Shown here: positions 9,300-17,866 of the stretch, piece after piece | Position numbering within the stretch: position 1 is the stretch's first letter | Layout: each line of letters opens with the position of its first letter | Translations under genes and position numbers: made by a program | Notes under the pieces: generated by a model | Seen by the model: the letters and a program-made list of their open reading frames with translations, nothing else | What the model was told of the DNA's origin: nothing | Databases searched by the model: none | From: Microbacteriaceae bacterium PS02068 | GTDB lineage: Bacteria; Actinomycetota; Actinomycetes; Actinomycetales; Microbacteriaceae | Length of the DNA stretch: 64,000 bases | Assembly: GCA_029959325.1 (NCBI GenBank) | Contig: JASCPF010000011.1 | Coordinates: 1 to 64,000, forward strand | Reading direction: 5' to 3'

Positions 9300-10502
9300 G
9301 TGCGCTGGACGGAACCCTGGTACTCGGCCTATGCCGTCGTGGGGATGATGGTGCTCGGCGTCGCGCCGATTCTCATCCCGCTGACCGTCGAGGACGGCCA
9401 GCGCAACGGCGCCACGACCGTCGGGCTGGTGGTCGCGGCGTTCTACGTCGGCGGTCTGCTCGCCCCCGTGCTCGGATCGATGGCCGACCGCGCCGGCCGA
9501 CAGCGCGCGGTGTTCCTCGGGTGCTTCCCGCTGATGGCGGTTGCCGTGCTGGCGTTCGCATTCTCGGATCAGGTCTGGCAGTGGCTGCTGCTCGCCCTCG
9601 TCTTCGGCGGTACGGGCAGCCTCGCCGGAACCGTCGCGGGCCTGTTCGTGGTCGAAGCGCATCCGAAAGAGGAGTGGAACACCCGGCTGAGCTGGTTCCG
9701 CTTCGCCTACGGCGCGGGTCAGGCGGTGGGTCTCGTGATCGCCGCGTTCGCGGCCGCCCAGCTGCGTCTCGGCTGGATCGCGACGGCCGTGCTCCTCGCC
9801 GCCGGGTTCTTCCTCGGTCGCATCGGGCTCCCCCGCCTCGGCCCCGCGAAGCCCGTCGCCGCGGCATCCGGCGCGAAGCCGCCCCGTTCGCCGCTGTTCG
9901 CAGTGTTCCTCGCGACCTGGCTGCTGACGATGACGGGCATCCAGACCTTCTTCAACGTCGTGCCCCTCGTGATGCGCGACGGGTTCGCTGTGCCGCCCGC
10001 GACGACCTCGCTGCTGTTCCTCGTCGGCGCGGCGATCGGCACCGTCGTCTACCCGATCGCCGGCACGCTCGCAGGCCGGATCGGCCCCGGCAGACTGCTG
10101 CTGCTCGGCCTCGTGATCACGATGGTCTCGTTCGCCGCCATGGCCGCGTCATCGGCCTTCGATCTGCCCGGCAAGGCCGTGATCGGCTCGGTCGCGCTGG
10201 TCCTCGCGGCCACGGCGTACTCGTTCGAAGTGGTGTCGGCCACGATGATGATCGTGCGGATCACCCCGGGCAGTGAGGGGTCGGCGATGGGACTGCTGAA
10301 CGGCATCATCGCGGCGGGGGCCGTGATCGGGGCCATCGCCCCGTCGTTCCTCGCCGATCTCTGGGGGTACAGCGCGCTGCCTGCGGTCGCGCTGGCGGTG
10401 CTCGTCGTCGCGACGCTCATCGGAACGCCGCTGTACCGGCGCACGGCGTTCGCGCCGGCCGCGCCGGCCGCGCCGTCGCCTTCGCCGGCGACCGGCGCCT
10501 GA
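9300..10502 (+). CDS. MFS transporter
   Basis: About 400 residues with 12 predicted membrane helices and the family loop motif between helices 2 and 3 (GSMADRAGRQRAV). The GTG start gives MRWTEPWYSAYAVVGM. It follows the amine oxidase in the same direction. Substrate unknown; the tail is a low-complexity Ala/Pro stretch. Confidence 0.75.
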   Translation: MRWTEPWYSAYAVVGMMVLGVAPILIPLTVEDGQRNGATTVGLVVAAFYVGGLLAPVLGSMADRAGRQRAVFLGCFPLMAVAVLAFAFSDQVWQWLLLALVFGGTGSLAGTVAGLFVVEAHPKEEWNTRLSWFRFAYGAGQAVGLVIAAFAAAQLRLGWIATAVLLAAGFFLGRIGLPRLGPAKPVAAASGAKPPRSPLFAVFLATWLLTMTGIQTFFNVVPLVMRDGFAVPPATTSLLFLVGAAIGTVVYPIAGTLAGRIGPGRLLLLGLVITMVSFAAMAASSAFDLPGKAVIGSVALVLAATAYSFEVVSATMMIVRITPGSEGSAMGLLNGIIAAGAVIGAIAPSFLADLWGYSALPAVALAVLVVATLIGTPLYRRTAFAPAAPAAPSPSPATGA

Positions 10503-10557
10503 GAAGGCGGCGTCTGCAGGCGGACGAGGGTCGGGCGACGACGCGAGCCGCCCGAGG

Positions 10558-11019
10558 TCAGCGTTCCGCCGACACGGGCAGGGCGATGTCGTGCATCGCC
10601 GACACGATCGCGCCCAGCTCGGGCTGCGCGGCCGCCGCCTCGAGCGCGCTCTCGAGCGCCGCATCATGAATGGGTCGCGTAGCGTCGCGCAGCGCCCGGC
10701 CGGCCGGGGTGAGCTCCGTGTAGATGCCGCGCCGGTCGTCATCGCACAGGATGCGCGTGAGCAGTCCGCGATCCTCGAGCCGGGTCACCAGCCGCGTCGT
10801 CGCGCTCGGGCTGAGGGCGGCCGCACGCGCGAGCTGCTGCATGCGCATGTGCCACCCGTCCTGTCGGCTGAGCGCATCGAGCACGGTGTATTCGACGACG
10901 GAGAGGTCGGATGCCCCGCTGAGCGCACGTTCGAGTTCTGTCTCGAGCAGGGCATGCAACGCCGTCAGCGTGCGCCAACCCTGCGCGCGGACCTCGACGG
11001 CGTCGTCTGCGATGCCCAT
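10558..11019 (-). CDS. MarR family transcriptional regulator
   Basis: 153-residue winged-helix regulator. The recognition region reads MQQLARAAALSPSATTRLVT, followed by the wing LEDRGLLTRILCDDDRRGIY. GAGAGG precedes the ATG. It is divergent from an MFS exporter, with palindromic sites between them, so it probably represses itself and the exporter until a small ligand binds. Confidence 0.85.
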   Translation of the reverse strand: MGIADDAVEVRAQGWRTLTALHALLETELERALSGASDLSVVEYTVLDALSRQDGWHMRMQQLARAAALSPSATTRLVTRLEDRGLLTRILCDDDRRGIYTELTPAGRALRDATRPIHDAALESALEAAAAQPELGAIVSAMHDIALPVSAER

Positions 11020-11069
11020 GCTCGACCTCTCTCGGTGATCCGTGGCGCGATACTTGCTTGCGCTTGTTA

Positions 11070-11120
11070 GTTGCGTGTGCAACGATATTCCTCGTCCGCG
11101 CAATATCCCGCGTGTGCAAC
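11070..11120. promoter_or_regulatory. MarR operators between divergent marR and MFS genes
   Basis: GTTGC-GTGT-GCAAC (11070-11083) and a second GCGTGTGCAAC (11110-11120) share the GTGTGCAAC half-site and lie in the 130-bp divergent promoter region. They are the expected sites of the adjacent MarR protein. Confidence 0.5.
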
Positions 11121-11149
11121 TACCTTCGGATACTAGCAGGAGAACCCTC

Positions 11150-12373
11150 ATGCCTCTCGGACTTCTCGCGCTCGCTCTCGGCGCCTTCGGAATCGGACTC
11201 ACCGAGTTCGTCATCATGGGGCTGCTGCCCGACGTGGCATCCGATTTCGGTGTGTCGGAAGCGGCCGCGGGTTGGCTCATCTCGGGCTACGCGCTCGGCG
11301 TCGTCGTCGGAGCGCTCTTCCTGACCGCGGCGACCACGCGCCTCCCCCGCAAGCCCCTGCTGCTCGCACTCGTCGTCCTGTTCATCATCGGCAACGTCAT
11401 CACGGCTCTCGCTCCCGACTACGCCACCGCGATGGTCGGCCGCATCGTCTCCGCTCTGAGCCACGGCGCGTTCTTCGGCATCGGATCGGTCGTCGCGGTG
11501 AACCTCGTTCCGGCCGAGAAGAAAGCCGGAGCCATCGCCATCATGTTCACCGGCCTGACCGCGGCGAACGTCTTCGGCGTGCCGTTCGGCACGTTCCTCG
11601 GCCAGCAGACCGGCTGGCGGTCGACGTTCTGGGTGATCTCGGCGATCGGCGTCGTGGCGTTCGCCGGCATCGCCGCGCTCGTCCCGAAGCTGCCCCGCCC
11701 CGACCAGAGCATCCGCCTGCGCTCCGAGCTCGGCGCGTTCGGGTCGGTCCAGGTGTGGCTCTCGCTCGTCGTCACCGTCCTGGCATTCGGCGGCGTGTTC
11801 GGGGCGTTCACCTACATCGCCTACACGCTCACCGAGGTCAGCGGCTTCTCGGCATTGGCCGTGCCGTGGCTGCTCGTGCTGTTCGGCGTCGGGCTGGTCA
11901 TCGGCAACTGGCTCGGCGGGCGACTCGCCGACCGCTCCATCGATCGCACACTGCTGCTGTTCATCGGTGCACTCACGGTGGTCCTGGCCGCGTTCGCCCT
12001 GGTCGCCGAGTCGAGCGTCGGCACGATCGTGGCCCTCTTCCTGATGGGCGGGTTCGGGTTCGGCACCGTGCCCGGCCTGCAGAGCCGTGTCATGACCTAT
12101 GCCGGGGATGCCCCGACGCTGGCATCCGGCGCCAACATCGGCGCCTTCAACGTGGGCAACGCCCTCGGCGCGTGGATCGGCGGTCTTGCCATCAGCGCGG
12201 GGCTCGGCTACACCTCACCGATCTGGATCGGGGCGCTGCTCACCGCCACAGGCCTGGCCGTCATGATCGTCGCCGCTGCGCGCGTCGGGCACGGTGCCGG
12301 GCCGCTCGTCGGGCACGGCGCGCAGGAACCTGCCGATCAGCGCGTCGAGGCCGTGGCAGCGCCGACGCGCTGA
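11150..12373 (+). CDS. MFS transporter, DHA1 (drug efflux) type
   Basis: 407 residues with 12 predicted helices, starting MPLGLLALALGAFGIGLTEF, typical of the CmlR/AraJ branch of proton-coupled exporters. AGCAGGAG precedes the ATG. Divergent from a MarR repressor, so induction by an exported toxic compound is likely. The final codons overlap the convergent DUF3054 gene by 37 bp. Confidence 0.8.
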   Translation: MPLGLLALALGAFGIGLTEFVIMGLLPDVASDFGVSEAAAGWLISGYALGVVVGALFLTAATTRLPRKPLLLALVVLFIIGNVITALAPDYATAMVGRIVSALSHGAFFGIGSVVAVNLVPAEKKAGAIAIMFTGLTAANVFGVPFGTFLGQQTGWRSTFWVISAIGVVAFAGIAALVPKLPRPDQSIRLRSELGAFGSVQVWLSLVVTVLAFGGVFGAFTYIAYTLTEVSGFSALAVPWLLVLFGVGLVIGNWLGGRLADRSIDRTLLLFIGALTVVLAAFALVAESSVGTIVALFLMGGFGFGTVPGLQSRVMTYAGDAPTLASGANIGAFNVGNALGAWIGGLAISAGLGYTSPIWIGALLTATGLAVMIVAAARVGHGAGPLVGHGAQEPADQRVEAVAAPTR

Positions 12374-12768
12374 CGGCGCCGCACGGCCGACGCGACGACC
12401 CGCCAGCCGACCAGGAACACGAGCAGCACGACCGCGGCGACGACGACGAATGCGACCTGCACGCCCTGGCCGCTGAGCCCGCGCAGCACCATGCCGCCCG
12501 CGACGGTGACCGCCCACACCGGTACGCCCGTGCGCAGCGGGGCGAAGGGCGCGCGCCAGGCGAAGGCCACAGCCCAGCCGACGACGAGCGCGAGGAGGAA
12601 GGTCCACGCGGTGCTCCACACCCCGAGCAGGTCTTCGCCGTGGCTGGCGCGCCCGATCGCCGCGAAGACGATCACCAGCACGGCATCCACCCCGAAGGCG
12701 ATGATCAGCGGTTTTCCGGCATAGCGCGGCGCCGAGTCGACGACGTCGTGGGGTGATGAAGTGCTCAC
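12337..12768 (-). CDS. DUF3054 domain-containing membrane protein
   Basis: 143-residue protein with four predicted membrane helices; PLIIAFGVDAVLVIVFAAIGRASHGED is the family signature, common in actinobacteria and of unknown function. The GTG start gives MSTSSPHDVV. It lies 9 bp downstream of the tetR gene on the same strand and overlaps the convergent MFS gene end. Confidence 0.8.
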   Translation of the reverse strand: MSTSSPHDVVDSAPRYAGKPLIIAFGVDAVLVIVFAAIGRASHGEDLLGVWSTAWTFLLALVVGWAVAFAWRAPFAPLRTGVPVWAVTVAGGMVLRGLSGQGVQVAFVVVAAVVLLVFLVGWRVVASAVRRRQRVGAATASTR

Positions 12769-12777
12769 CCCACCAGG

Positions 12778-13368
12778 CTAAGACGTCGCGAGTCCGCGCC
12801 AGATCAGGTCGAGTGCCGCGGCGAGCACAGTGTCGAGGTCGCGACCGTCGAGCATGTCGCCGCCCGCGAGCACGGCAAGTCCGTGCACGTGGGCCTGCGC
12901 GACCACCGCGAACACGCCCGGGTCACCCGCGCGGACCTCGCCTGCGCGCTGAGCTTCGGCAATCAGCTGTTGCGCGGTCGTCATGCCCGCCGATCCGATC
13001 TCGCGCAGTTGTGTGCTGGCTGCGTCGTGATGCTTCGTCGTGAACATCACGTTCAGCAGTTCGGCGTGGTCCAGGGCGAACGAGACGTACGCCCGCGCCA
13101 CCGCGTCGAAGCGGTCGCGGAATGTGCCCGCGCTCGAAGCCGCGGCCGCCAGCTGCGCGTTGAGCGATTCGAACCCCGCCAGCGCGAGGGCATCCAGCAG
13201 CGACTGCCTATCGGGGAAGTGGCGGGCGGGCGCGCCGTGGCTGACGCCGAGATCCCGCGCGAGCTGGCGGAGCGACAGCCCCTCGACTCCCCCTTCGCGC
13301 AGAGCGACCTCTGCCTGCGCCAACAGTGCGGATCGGAGGTTCCCGTGGTGATAGCCAGCCGGAGTCAT
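12778..13368 (-). CDS. TetR/AcrR family transcriptional regulator
   Basis: 196-residue repressor. The N-terminal helix-turn-helix reads GLSLRQLARDLGVSHGAPARHF; the C-terminal ligand domain resembles the TetR_C (WHG) type. It is divergent from an SDR gene with a strong inverted repeat between them, so it likely controls that enzyme and the downstream DUF3054 gene. Confidence 0.85.
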   Translation of the reverse strand: MTPAGYHHGNLRSALLAQAEVALREGGVEGLSLRQLARDLGVSHGAPARHFPDRQSLLDALALAGFESLNAQLAAAASSAGTFRDRFDAVARAYVSFALDHAELLNVMFTTKHHDAASTQLREIGSAGMTTAQQLIAEAQRAGEVRAGDPGVFAVVAQAHVHGLAVLAGGDMLDGRDLDTVLAAALDLIWRGLATS

Positions 13369-13387
13369 ACCCTCATCCTACCGATTG

Positions 13388-13422
13388 TGTAGACATTGAC
13401 AACATTCCTGTCACTGTCTACA
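13388..13422. promoter_or_regulatory. TetR operator between tetR and SDR genes
   Basis: TGTAGACATTGACA (13388-13401) and TGTCACTGTCTACA (13409-13422) form 14-bp arms with one mismatch and a 7-bp spacer. Position in the divergent promoter suits binding by the adjacent TetR protein. Confidence 0.6.
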
Positions 13423-13466
13423 TTGAAGACCTACCCCGACCCTCCCTCTCAGCCAGGAGCCCCGCA

Positions 13467-14264
13467 ATGACCATCGACTTCTCCGGGCGCACCGCCCTCA
13501 TCACGGGCGCAAGCTCTGGCCTCGGCGCGGAGTTCGCGCACCGACTCGCGGCGCGGGGCGCCGACCTCGTGCTCGTTGCGCGGCGCGCCGCACTGCTGGA
13601 ACAGCACGCCGCCACGCTCCGCCAGAAGTTCGGCGTGACAGTGACCACGATCGCCACCGACCTTGCGCGGCCCGGAATCGGCCGCGACCTGCGCGCCGAC
13701 CTCCGCGAGCGCGGCATCACGATCAGCACGCTGATCAACAATGCGGGGTTTGCGACCTACGGCCGCTTCGCCCAGGAGGATGCCGAGCGCATCGCTGCAG
13801 AGATCCAGCTCGACGTCGCGGCGCTGGTCGACCTCTCGCACGCGTTCCTCCCCGACCTGCTGGCAGACGGCACCGGCGCACTCGTCAACCTCGCCAGCAC
13901 CGCGGCTTTCCAGCCGCTTCCCGGCATGGCGGTCTACGGAGCCAGCAAGGCCTTCGTCTTGAGCTTCACCGAGGCGCTCGCCTACGAGACGCGCGGGTCG
14001 GGGCTGAAGGTGCTGGCCCTCTGCCCCGGCGCCACACGCACCGAGTTCTTCGACGTCGTCGGCACCGAATCGGCGGCGGTCGGTTCGCTCCAGACGCCCG
14101 AGCAGGTCATCACGACCGCTCTGCGCGCCCTCGACAAGCGGAAGACCCCGGCATACGTCGTGTCGGGGACGGGCAACCGGGCATCCGCGTCGATGTCGAG
14201 AATCGCCCCGCGCAGCCTGTCGACCGCGATGGCCGCCAGACTGCTGGGGCAGAATTCCCGCTGA
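13467..14264 (+). CDS. SDR family NAD(P)-dependent oxidoreductase
   Basis: 265-residue classical short-chain dehydrogenase. The cofactor motif TGASSGLGAEFA is near residue 13, the structural NNAGF follows, and catalytic Ser and YGASK are present (LASTAAF ... VYGASKAFVLSF). The start is set by CAGGAG. The C-terminal part resembles the DltE-like acyl/ketoreductase branch. Regulated by the divergent TetR, probably induced by its substrate or a xenobiotic. Confidence 0.85.
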   Translation: MTIDFSGRTALITGASSGLGAEFAHRLAARGADLVLVARRAALLEQHAATLRQKFGVTVTTIATDLARPGIGRDLRADLRERGITISTLINNAGFATYGRFAQEDAERIAAEIQLDVAALVDLSHAFLPDLLADGTGALVNLASTAAFQPLPGMAVYGASKAFVLSFTEALAYETRGSGLKVLALCPGATRTEFFDVVGTESAAVGSLQTPEQVITTALRALDKRKTPAYVVSGTGNRASASMSRIAPRSLSTAMAARLLGQNSR

Positions 14265-14303
14265 TACGCTCGGCGTTCAGATCTGAGTAGACGGGGAGTT
14301 CCT

Positions 14304-14651
14304 GTGACCGACGACACTGTTTCCGCTGCGGCTGTGCCCGCGCCTGTCCAAGCGCTGGTCGACGCGATCAACGCCGGCGACACCGAAGCCTTCGTCGCGG
14401 CGTTCACCGACGACGGCTACGTCGACGACTGGGGCCGCGTGCTGCGCGGTCGCGACGGCGTGCGCAGCTGGGCCGCGACCGACGCGATCGGTCAGGGCGC
14501 GCAGATAACGGTGCTTCAGGCATCCACCGACGGCGATGTCACAGACATCCACTTCGACTGGCGCAGCCGCCGGTTCAGTGGTGAATCGGATGCCATCGTG
14601 ACCGTCGACGGCGACCTCGTGGCATCGTTCCGGATTCCGCCGCACTCCTGA
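14304..14651 (+). CDS. Nuclear transport factor 2 (SnoaL-like) family protein
   Basis: 115-residue single-domain protein of the NTF2-like fold: VQALVDAINAGDTEAFVAAFTDDGYVDDWGR and the terminal DGDLVASFRI are characteristic. Such proteins bind or isomerise small molecules; nothing here fixes the ligand. GTG start, 39 bp after the SDR gene, probably the same transcript. Confidence 0.7.
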   Translation: MTDDTVSAAAVPAPVQALVDAINAGDTEAFVAAFTDDGYVDDWGRVLRGRDGVRSWAATDAIGQGAQITVLQASTDGDVTDIHFDWRSRRFSGESDAIVTVDGDLVASFRIPPHS

Positions 14652-14690
14652 GCACCGGCGGCCCCGCCAACCCCGCCACTGTGGCGCCGA

Positions 14691-15104
14691 TCAGCTGCTG
14701 GCGTCGCGCACGAGGGCGGTGTCGACGAACTGTTCGAAGCGGACAATCAGCCCACCCCGCACCACGAAGTGGTGCGCGACGCGCACGGCGAGCGCCTTGC
14801 CGGTCGTGCGATTCGTGGCCGTGTAGCGCGCGAGGACGACCACGTTCTCACCGTCCACGACGTACGTGTCGTCGTGCGCGGTCCAGCCCTCCCACGACTC
14901 CCCCAGTCGCTCCATGACGTTCGAGGTGACGCCTTCGGGTGTGCGATACGTTCCGGCAAGCGGGAAGCCCGCCATCTCTGTCCACTCGACGTCGGGCGCC
15001 AGCGTGGCACGCAACGCCTCGAGGTCGCCCGCGGCCGACGCCAGGTACTGACGGCGGACGACATCGCGCGGCGCGTCGGACACGGTCTGTTCGTTCAGCC
15101 CCAT
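14691..15104 (-). CDS. Nuclear transport factor 2 (SnoaL-like) family protein
   Basis: 137-residue NTF2-like protein: RQYLASAAGDLEALRATLAPDVEWTEMAGFPLAGTYRTPEGV and HFVVRGGLIVRFEQFVD. The ATG at 15104 has GGGAGAG upstream and overlaps the end of the MBL-fold gene by 10 bp, so the two are translated together. Convergent with the unrelated NTF2-like gene at 14304. Confidence 0.75.
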   Translation of the reverse strand: MGLNEQTVSDAPRDVVRRQYLASAAGDLEALRATLAPDVEWTEMAGFPLAGTYRTPEGVTSNVMERLGESWEGWTAHDDTYVVDGENVVVLARYTATNRTTGKALAVRVAHHFVVRGGLIVRFEQFVDTALVRDASS

Positions 15105-15901
15105 GACATCTCTCCCTTGGCGACCTTCGGACCGATCTGCGCGGCGATCAGCATGCCCGCCGACGGGTACCGCTCGATGAGCGTAGCCGTCACGGCGGCG
15201 CCGTCGGCCGACTCGGCGAGGATCTCCTCGAAGGCGCGCAGGTAACTGCGCGTGTACGCGATCGCGCTGGCGTCGGTCGCGGTGTCGGGCAGGCGGTGGC
15301 CGGGGACCACGAACGCGGGCTGCAGAGCATCCATCTCGTCGAGCAGGTCGATCCACGCCGCGCGCTTCTCGGGGGTGGCGGTGTCGGCGGTCCAGACGTG
15401 CTCCTGCTGGAAGAGGAGGACGCCACCGAGGATCGCGCGGTGCTCGGCATTCCACAGGTACTGGCGGTCGGGCAGGATCTCCGACCCGCCGAGCAGTTCG
15501 AGGCTCTCACCGTCGACGACGAGGTGGTCTGCGGTGAGCGGCGAGATCTCCACGAGTCGCGTGGGGAGGTTCGCACCCAGCGCACTCCACGCCGTCAGCT
15601 TGCCCTCGAACGACGCGCGGACGTGGTCGATCACGATCGGCGTCGCGACGATCCGAACATCGGGGAAGGCGTCGGCGATCGCCTCGAGACCGAAGTAGTA
15701 GTCGGGATCGGCATGGCTGACGAAAACGGTCGTCAGCGTCTTCCCCGAATCGAGCACTTCCGCGACGAGTCGGTGCCCGTCGGCGCGGGTGAAGCCGGCG
15801 TCGACGAGAAGAGCCTCGGTCGGGCCGGTGACAAGGGTGGCGGTCTTGTTCTTCGATCCGACCGGGAAGTCGAGATCGAGAACGGTGAATTCCAGGGCCA
15901 T
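15095..15901 (-). CDS. MBL fold metallo-hydrolase-like protein
   Basis: 268 residues with the metallo-beta-lactamase fold. The usual HxHxDH metal motif appears as SHADPDYYFG, so the first His is Ser and the last is Tyr; VVPGHRLPD supplies a later His. The altered metal site resembles an SHADPDYYFG-type subfamily found next to MarR regulators, and its activity is uncertain. It forms an operon with the NTF2 gene and is divergent from a MarR gene. Confidence 0.75.
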   Translation of the reverse strand: MALEFTVLDLDFPVGSKNKTATLVTGPTEALLVDAGFTRADGHRLVAEVLDSGKTLTTVFVSHADPDYYFGLEAIADAFPDVRIVATPIVIDHVRASFEGKLTAWSALGANLPTRLVEISPLTADHLVVDGESLELLGGSEILPDRQYLWNAEHRAILGGVLLFQQEHVWTADTATPEKRAAWIDLLDEMDALQPAFVVPGHRLPDTATDASAIAYTRSYLRAFEEILAESADGAAVTATLIERYPSAGMLIAAQIGPKVAKGEMSWG

Positions 15902-15974
15902 GGGTTTTCCTTCCTGCCGACACCCGGACCTTCCGGGCGCCCGCCGTGATCACGGCGCACTCGACACAACGTTG

Positions 15975-15988
15975 GCTGACTAGTCAGC
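15975..15988. promoter_or_regulatory. Perfect palindrome GCTGACTAGTCAGC (MarR operator)
   Basis: Perfect 14-bp palindrome within TTGGCTGACTAGTCAGCT, in the divergent promoter between the MBL-fold gene and the MarR gene. It resembles MarR-type sites with TTGACT half-sites. Confidence 0.6.
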
Positions 15989-16011
15989 TATTCCCGAATC
16001 GGAGATATCCT

Positions 16012-16512
16012 GTGAACATGTCCACCCCGGCCCCCTTCGCCACCGCAACCGATGCCGCCTACGACCCTCGCATCCTGCTGTTCGGGCGGCTGCTGGCCGC
16101 GGCGAACGGGTTCGAGTACCTGCTCGCGAAGGAACTCGAAGACGCCACGGGCCTCAGCCACCCGATCTTCGAGCTGCTGCTGATCGTCTCCCGTGCGGGC
16201 GAGGGCGGAGTCTCGGTCAAAGACATCGCGCAGGCCAAGGTCGTGACCTCGGGTGGTGCCACCCGGCTCGTGCACCGCGGGGTCGAACAGGGGCTCGTCG
16301 AGCGACACTCGTCCGATGCCGACGGACGGGTCCAGATCGTGCGCCTGACCACCCACGGAGACGAGGCCGTCCGGCAGGCAGCCGCCATCCACGCCCGAAA
16401 CATTCAGCGGTTCTTGATCGACGCCCTCCCCGAAGGCAGCGAGTCGGCGTTCGCCGCCGGCATCCGTGCCCTCAGCAAGCAGGCCTCGGCGGCGCTGCCA
16501 GTGATGCCCTGA
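16012..16512 (+). CDS. MarR family transcriptional regulator
   Basis: 166-residue winged-helix protein: VSVKDIAQAKVVTSGGATRLVHRGVEQGLVERHSSDADGR. The GTG at 16012 lies 7 nt after GGAG and is preferred over the ATG two codons later. It probably controls the divergent MBL/NTF2 operon. A degraded paralogue of this gene lies at 22779. Confidence 0.85.
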   Translation: MNMSTPAPFATATDAAYDPRILLFGRLLAAANGFEYLLAKELEDATGLSHPIFELLLIVSRAGEGGVSVKDIAQAKVVTSGGATRLVHRGVEQGLVERHSSDADGRVQIVRLTTHGDEAVRQAAAIHARNIQRFLIDALPEGSESAFAAGIRALSKQASAALPVMP

Positions 16513-16644
16513 CCGGCAGACCAGTGAGAGGTGGATGCCAAGGAGATCCGCCCAGAGCTTCTCGATCACTGGCCGGGGACCTCCACACGACCGTTGACAT
16601 TTCGTCTTTTCCCGAAGTATGGTCATGCGCAAAGGGAGCACATC

Positions 16645-16980
16645 ATGAGTGAGAACCAGGCGATCATTGGTCATTTCGACGTGGCAGGCCCCGAGCTGGA
16701 CACCCTGTCCGCGTTCTACAGTTCGTTGTTCGGGTGGGAGGTCGCCTCGCGCGGACCCGGCTATGCGCAGGTGTCGACGCCGGGGTTAGGCGGCGCGATC
16801 ACCGAGTCACCCGAGCCGTCGATCACTATCGGCGTGGTCGTCGCCGACCTCGCCGACGCCCTTGCCCGCGCGGCGCGCGAGGGCGGGGCTGTGGTGATGC
16901 CGGCGACAGACAACGGCTGGGTGACCAAGGCTCAGGTCCAGGATCCCGCGGGCAACGTCCTGACCCTGATCCAGAAGTAG
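16645..16980 (+). CDS. VOC (glyoxalase/bleomycin resistance) family protein
   Basis: 111-residue vicinal-oxygen-chelate protein: GHFDVAGPELDTLSAFYSSLFGWEV at the start and VQDPAGNVLTLIQ at the end. AAAGGGAG precedes the ATG at 16645; the frame is open further upstream but without homology. It is followed 5 bp later by an ArsR gene, so a small inducible operon is likely. Confidence 0.8.
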   Translation: MSENQAIIGHFDVAGPELDTLSAFYSSLFGWEVASRGPGYAQVSTPGLGGAITESPEPSITIGVVVADLADALARAAREGGAVVMPATDNGWVTKAQVQDPAGNVLTLIQK

Positions 16981-16985
16981 CCGCC

Positions 16986-17276
16986 GTGGAGCCCGGCGTG
17001 CTCGACGAGGTGCTGCGCGCGCTCGCACATCCCGATCGGCGTTCGTTCCTGCGGGCCTGCCTCGCCGACGAACAAGCGGCGGGAGACCTCGCCGCCCTGT
17101 CCGATCTAGCGCTGGCGACCGTATCGGAGCATCTGAAGGTGCTCCGGAAGTCGGGGTTGCTGATCATGGAACGCCGCGGGAGATTCTGGATGTACCAGAC
17201 GGATGCCGCGCTGCTGATGGCCATCGCGGCCGAGGTCGCACGACTGGGAGGGTCGGGATGGGACGAGAAGCACTGA
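16986..17276 (+). CDS. ArsR family transcriptional regulator
   Basis: 96-residue winged-helix regulator: LRALAHPDRRSFLRACLADEQAAGDLAALSDLALATVSEHLKVLRKSGLL. GTG start 5 bp after the VOC gene. No metal-binding Cys cluster of classical ArsR is visible, so it may sense an organic ligand. Its end overlaps the next gene by 19 bp. Confidence 0.8.
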   Translation: MEPGVLDEVLRALAHPDRRSFLRACLADEQAAGDLAALSDLALATVSEHLKVLRKSGLLIMERRGRFWMYQTDAALLMAIAAEVARLGGSGWDEKH

Positions 17277-17854
17277 TCCGGGTCGAGGTCGACGACAGCT
17301 TTGCCGAGGTGAAGGCAGTACTGGAGTCGACTGAACTGATCCTGCGCGCCCCGCTTCGTCGCCGTTTCAAGACCGCGGAGATCAGCGAGCTCGCAGTCGA
17401 CGGCGAGGTGCTGCGGATGCGATGCGGCGCAGAGACGGTGGTGCTGCACCTCGGGGAGCGCGCCGCTGCATCCTGGGCGAAGGCGATCACCACTCCCCCG
17501 CCCACCCTCCGCGACAAGCTCGGGCTTTCGGGCGGGGCGAGGGTGTTCCTGGTCGGCGGCACCGACGATGCCGCCCTCGCAGGGGCGATCGAGGGAGCAA
17601 CGACCATCGACCGCACCGAGGCCGACATGATCATCGCCGTCGTCCACAGCCCCGAAGACCTTCGCGAGGCGTTGGCCGCTCTCGACGAACATGCGCGCGT
17701 GCCGATCTGGGCGGTGTACCCCAAGGGCCGGGACGCCTCGTTCGGCGACGGTCCGATCCGTGACGTCCTCCGCCGCGAGGGACTCGCAGACACCAAGGCG
17801 TGCGCAGTGTCCGAGCGTCTCACCGCCACCCGCTACAACCCAGTCACACGCTGA
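17258..17854 (+). CDS. Conserved protein with DUF3052-like C-terminus
   Basis: 198 residues without membrane segments. The C-terminal third (VPIWAVYPKGRD ... IRDVLRREGLADTKACAVSERLTATRY) resembles DUF3052 proteins, which have the same PKG and GL.D.K.C.V pattern. The N-terminal part (LILRAPLRRRFKTAEISELAVDG) is of unknown type and may fold as a separate domain. It starts inside the arsR gene, so the two are coupled. Function unknown. Confidence 0.55.
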   Translation: MGREALIRVEVDDSFAEVKAVLESTELILRAPLRRRFKTAEISELAVDGEVLRMRCGAETVVLHLGERAAASWAKAITTPPPTLRDKLGLSGGARVFLVGGTDDAALAGAIEGATTIDRTEADMIIAVVHSPEDLREALAALDEHARVPIWAVYPKGRDASFGDGPIRDVLRREGLADTKACAVSERLTATRYNPVTR

Positions 17855-17866
17855 CCCCGGGGCCCG

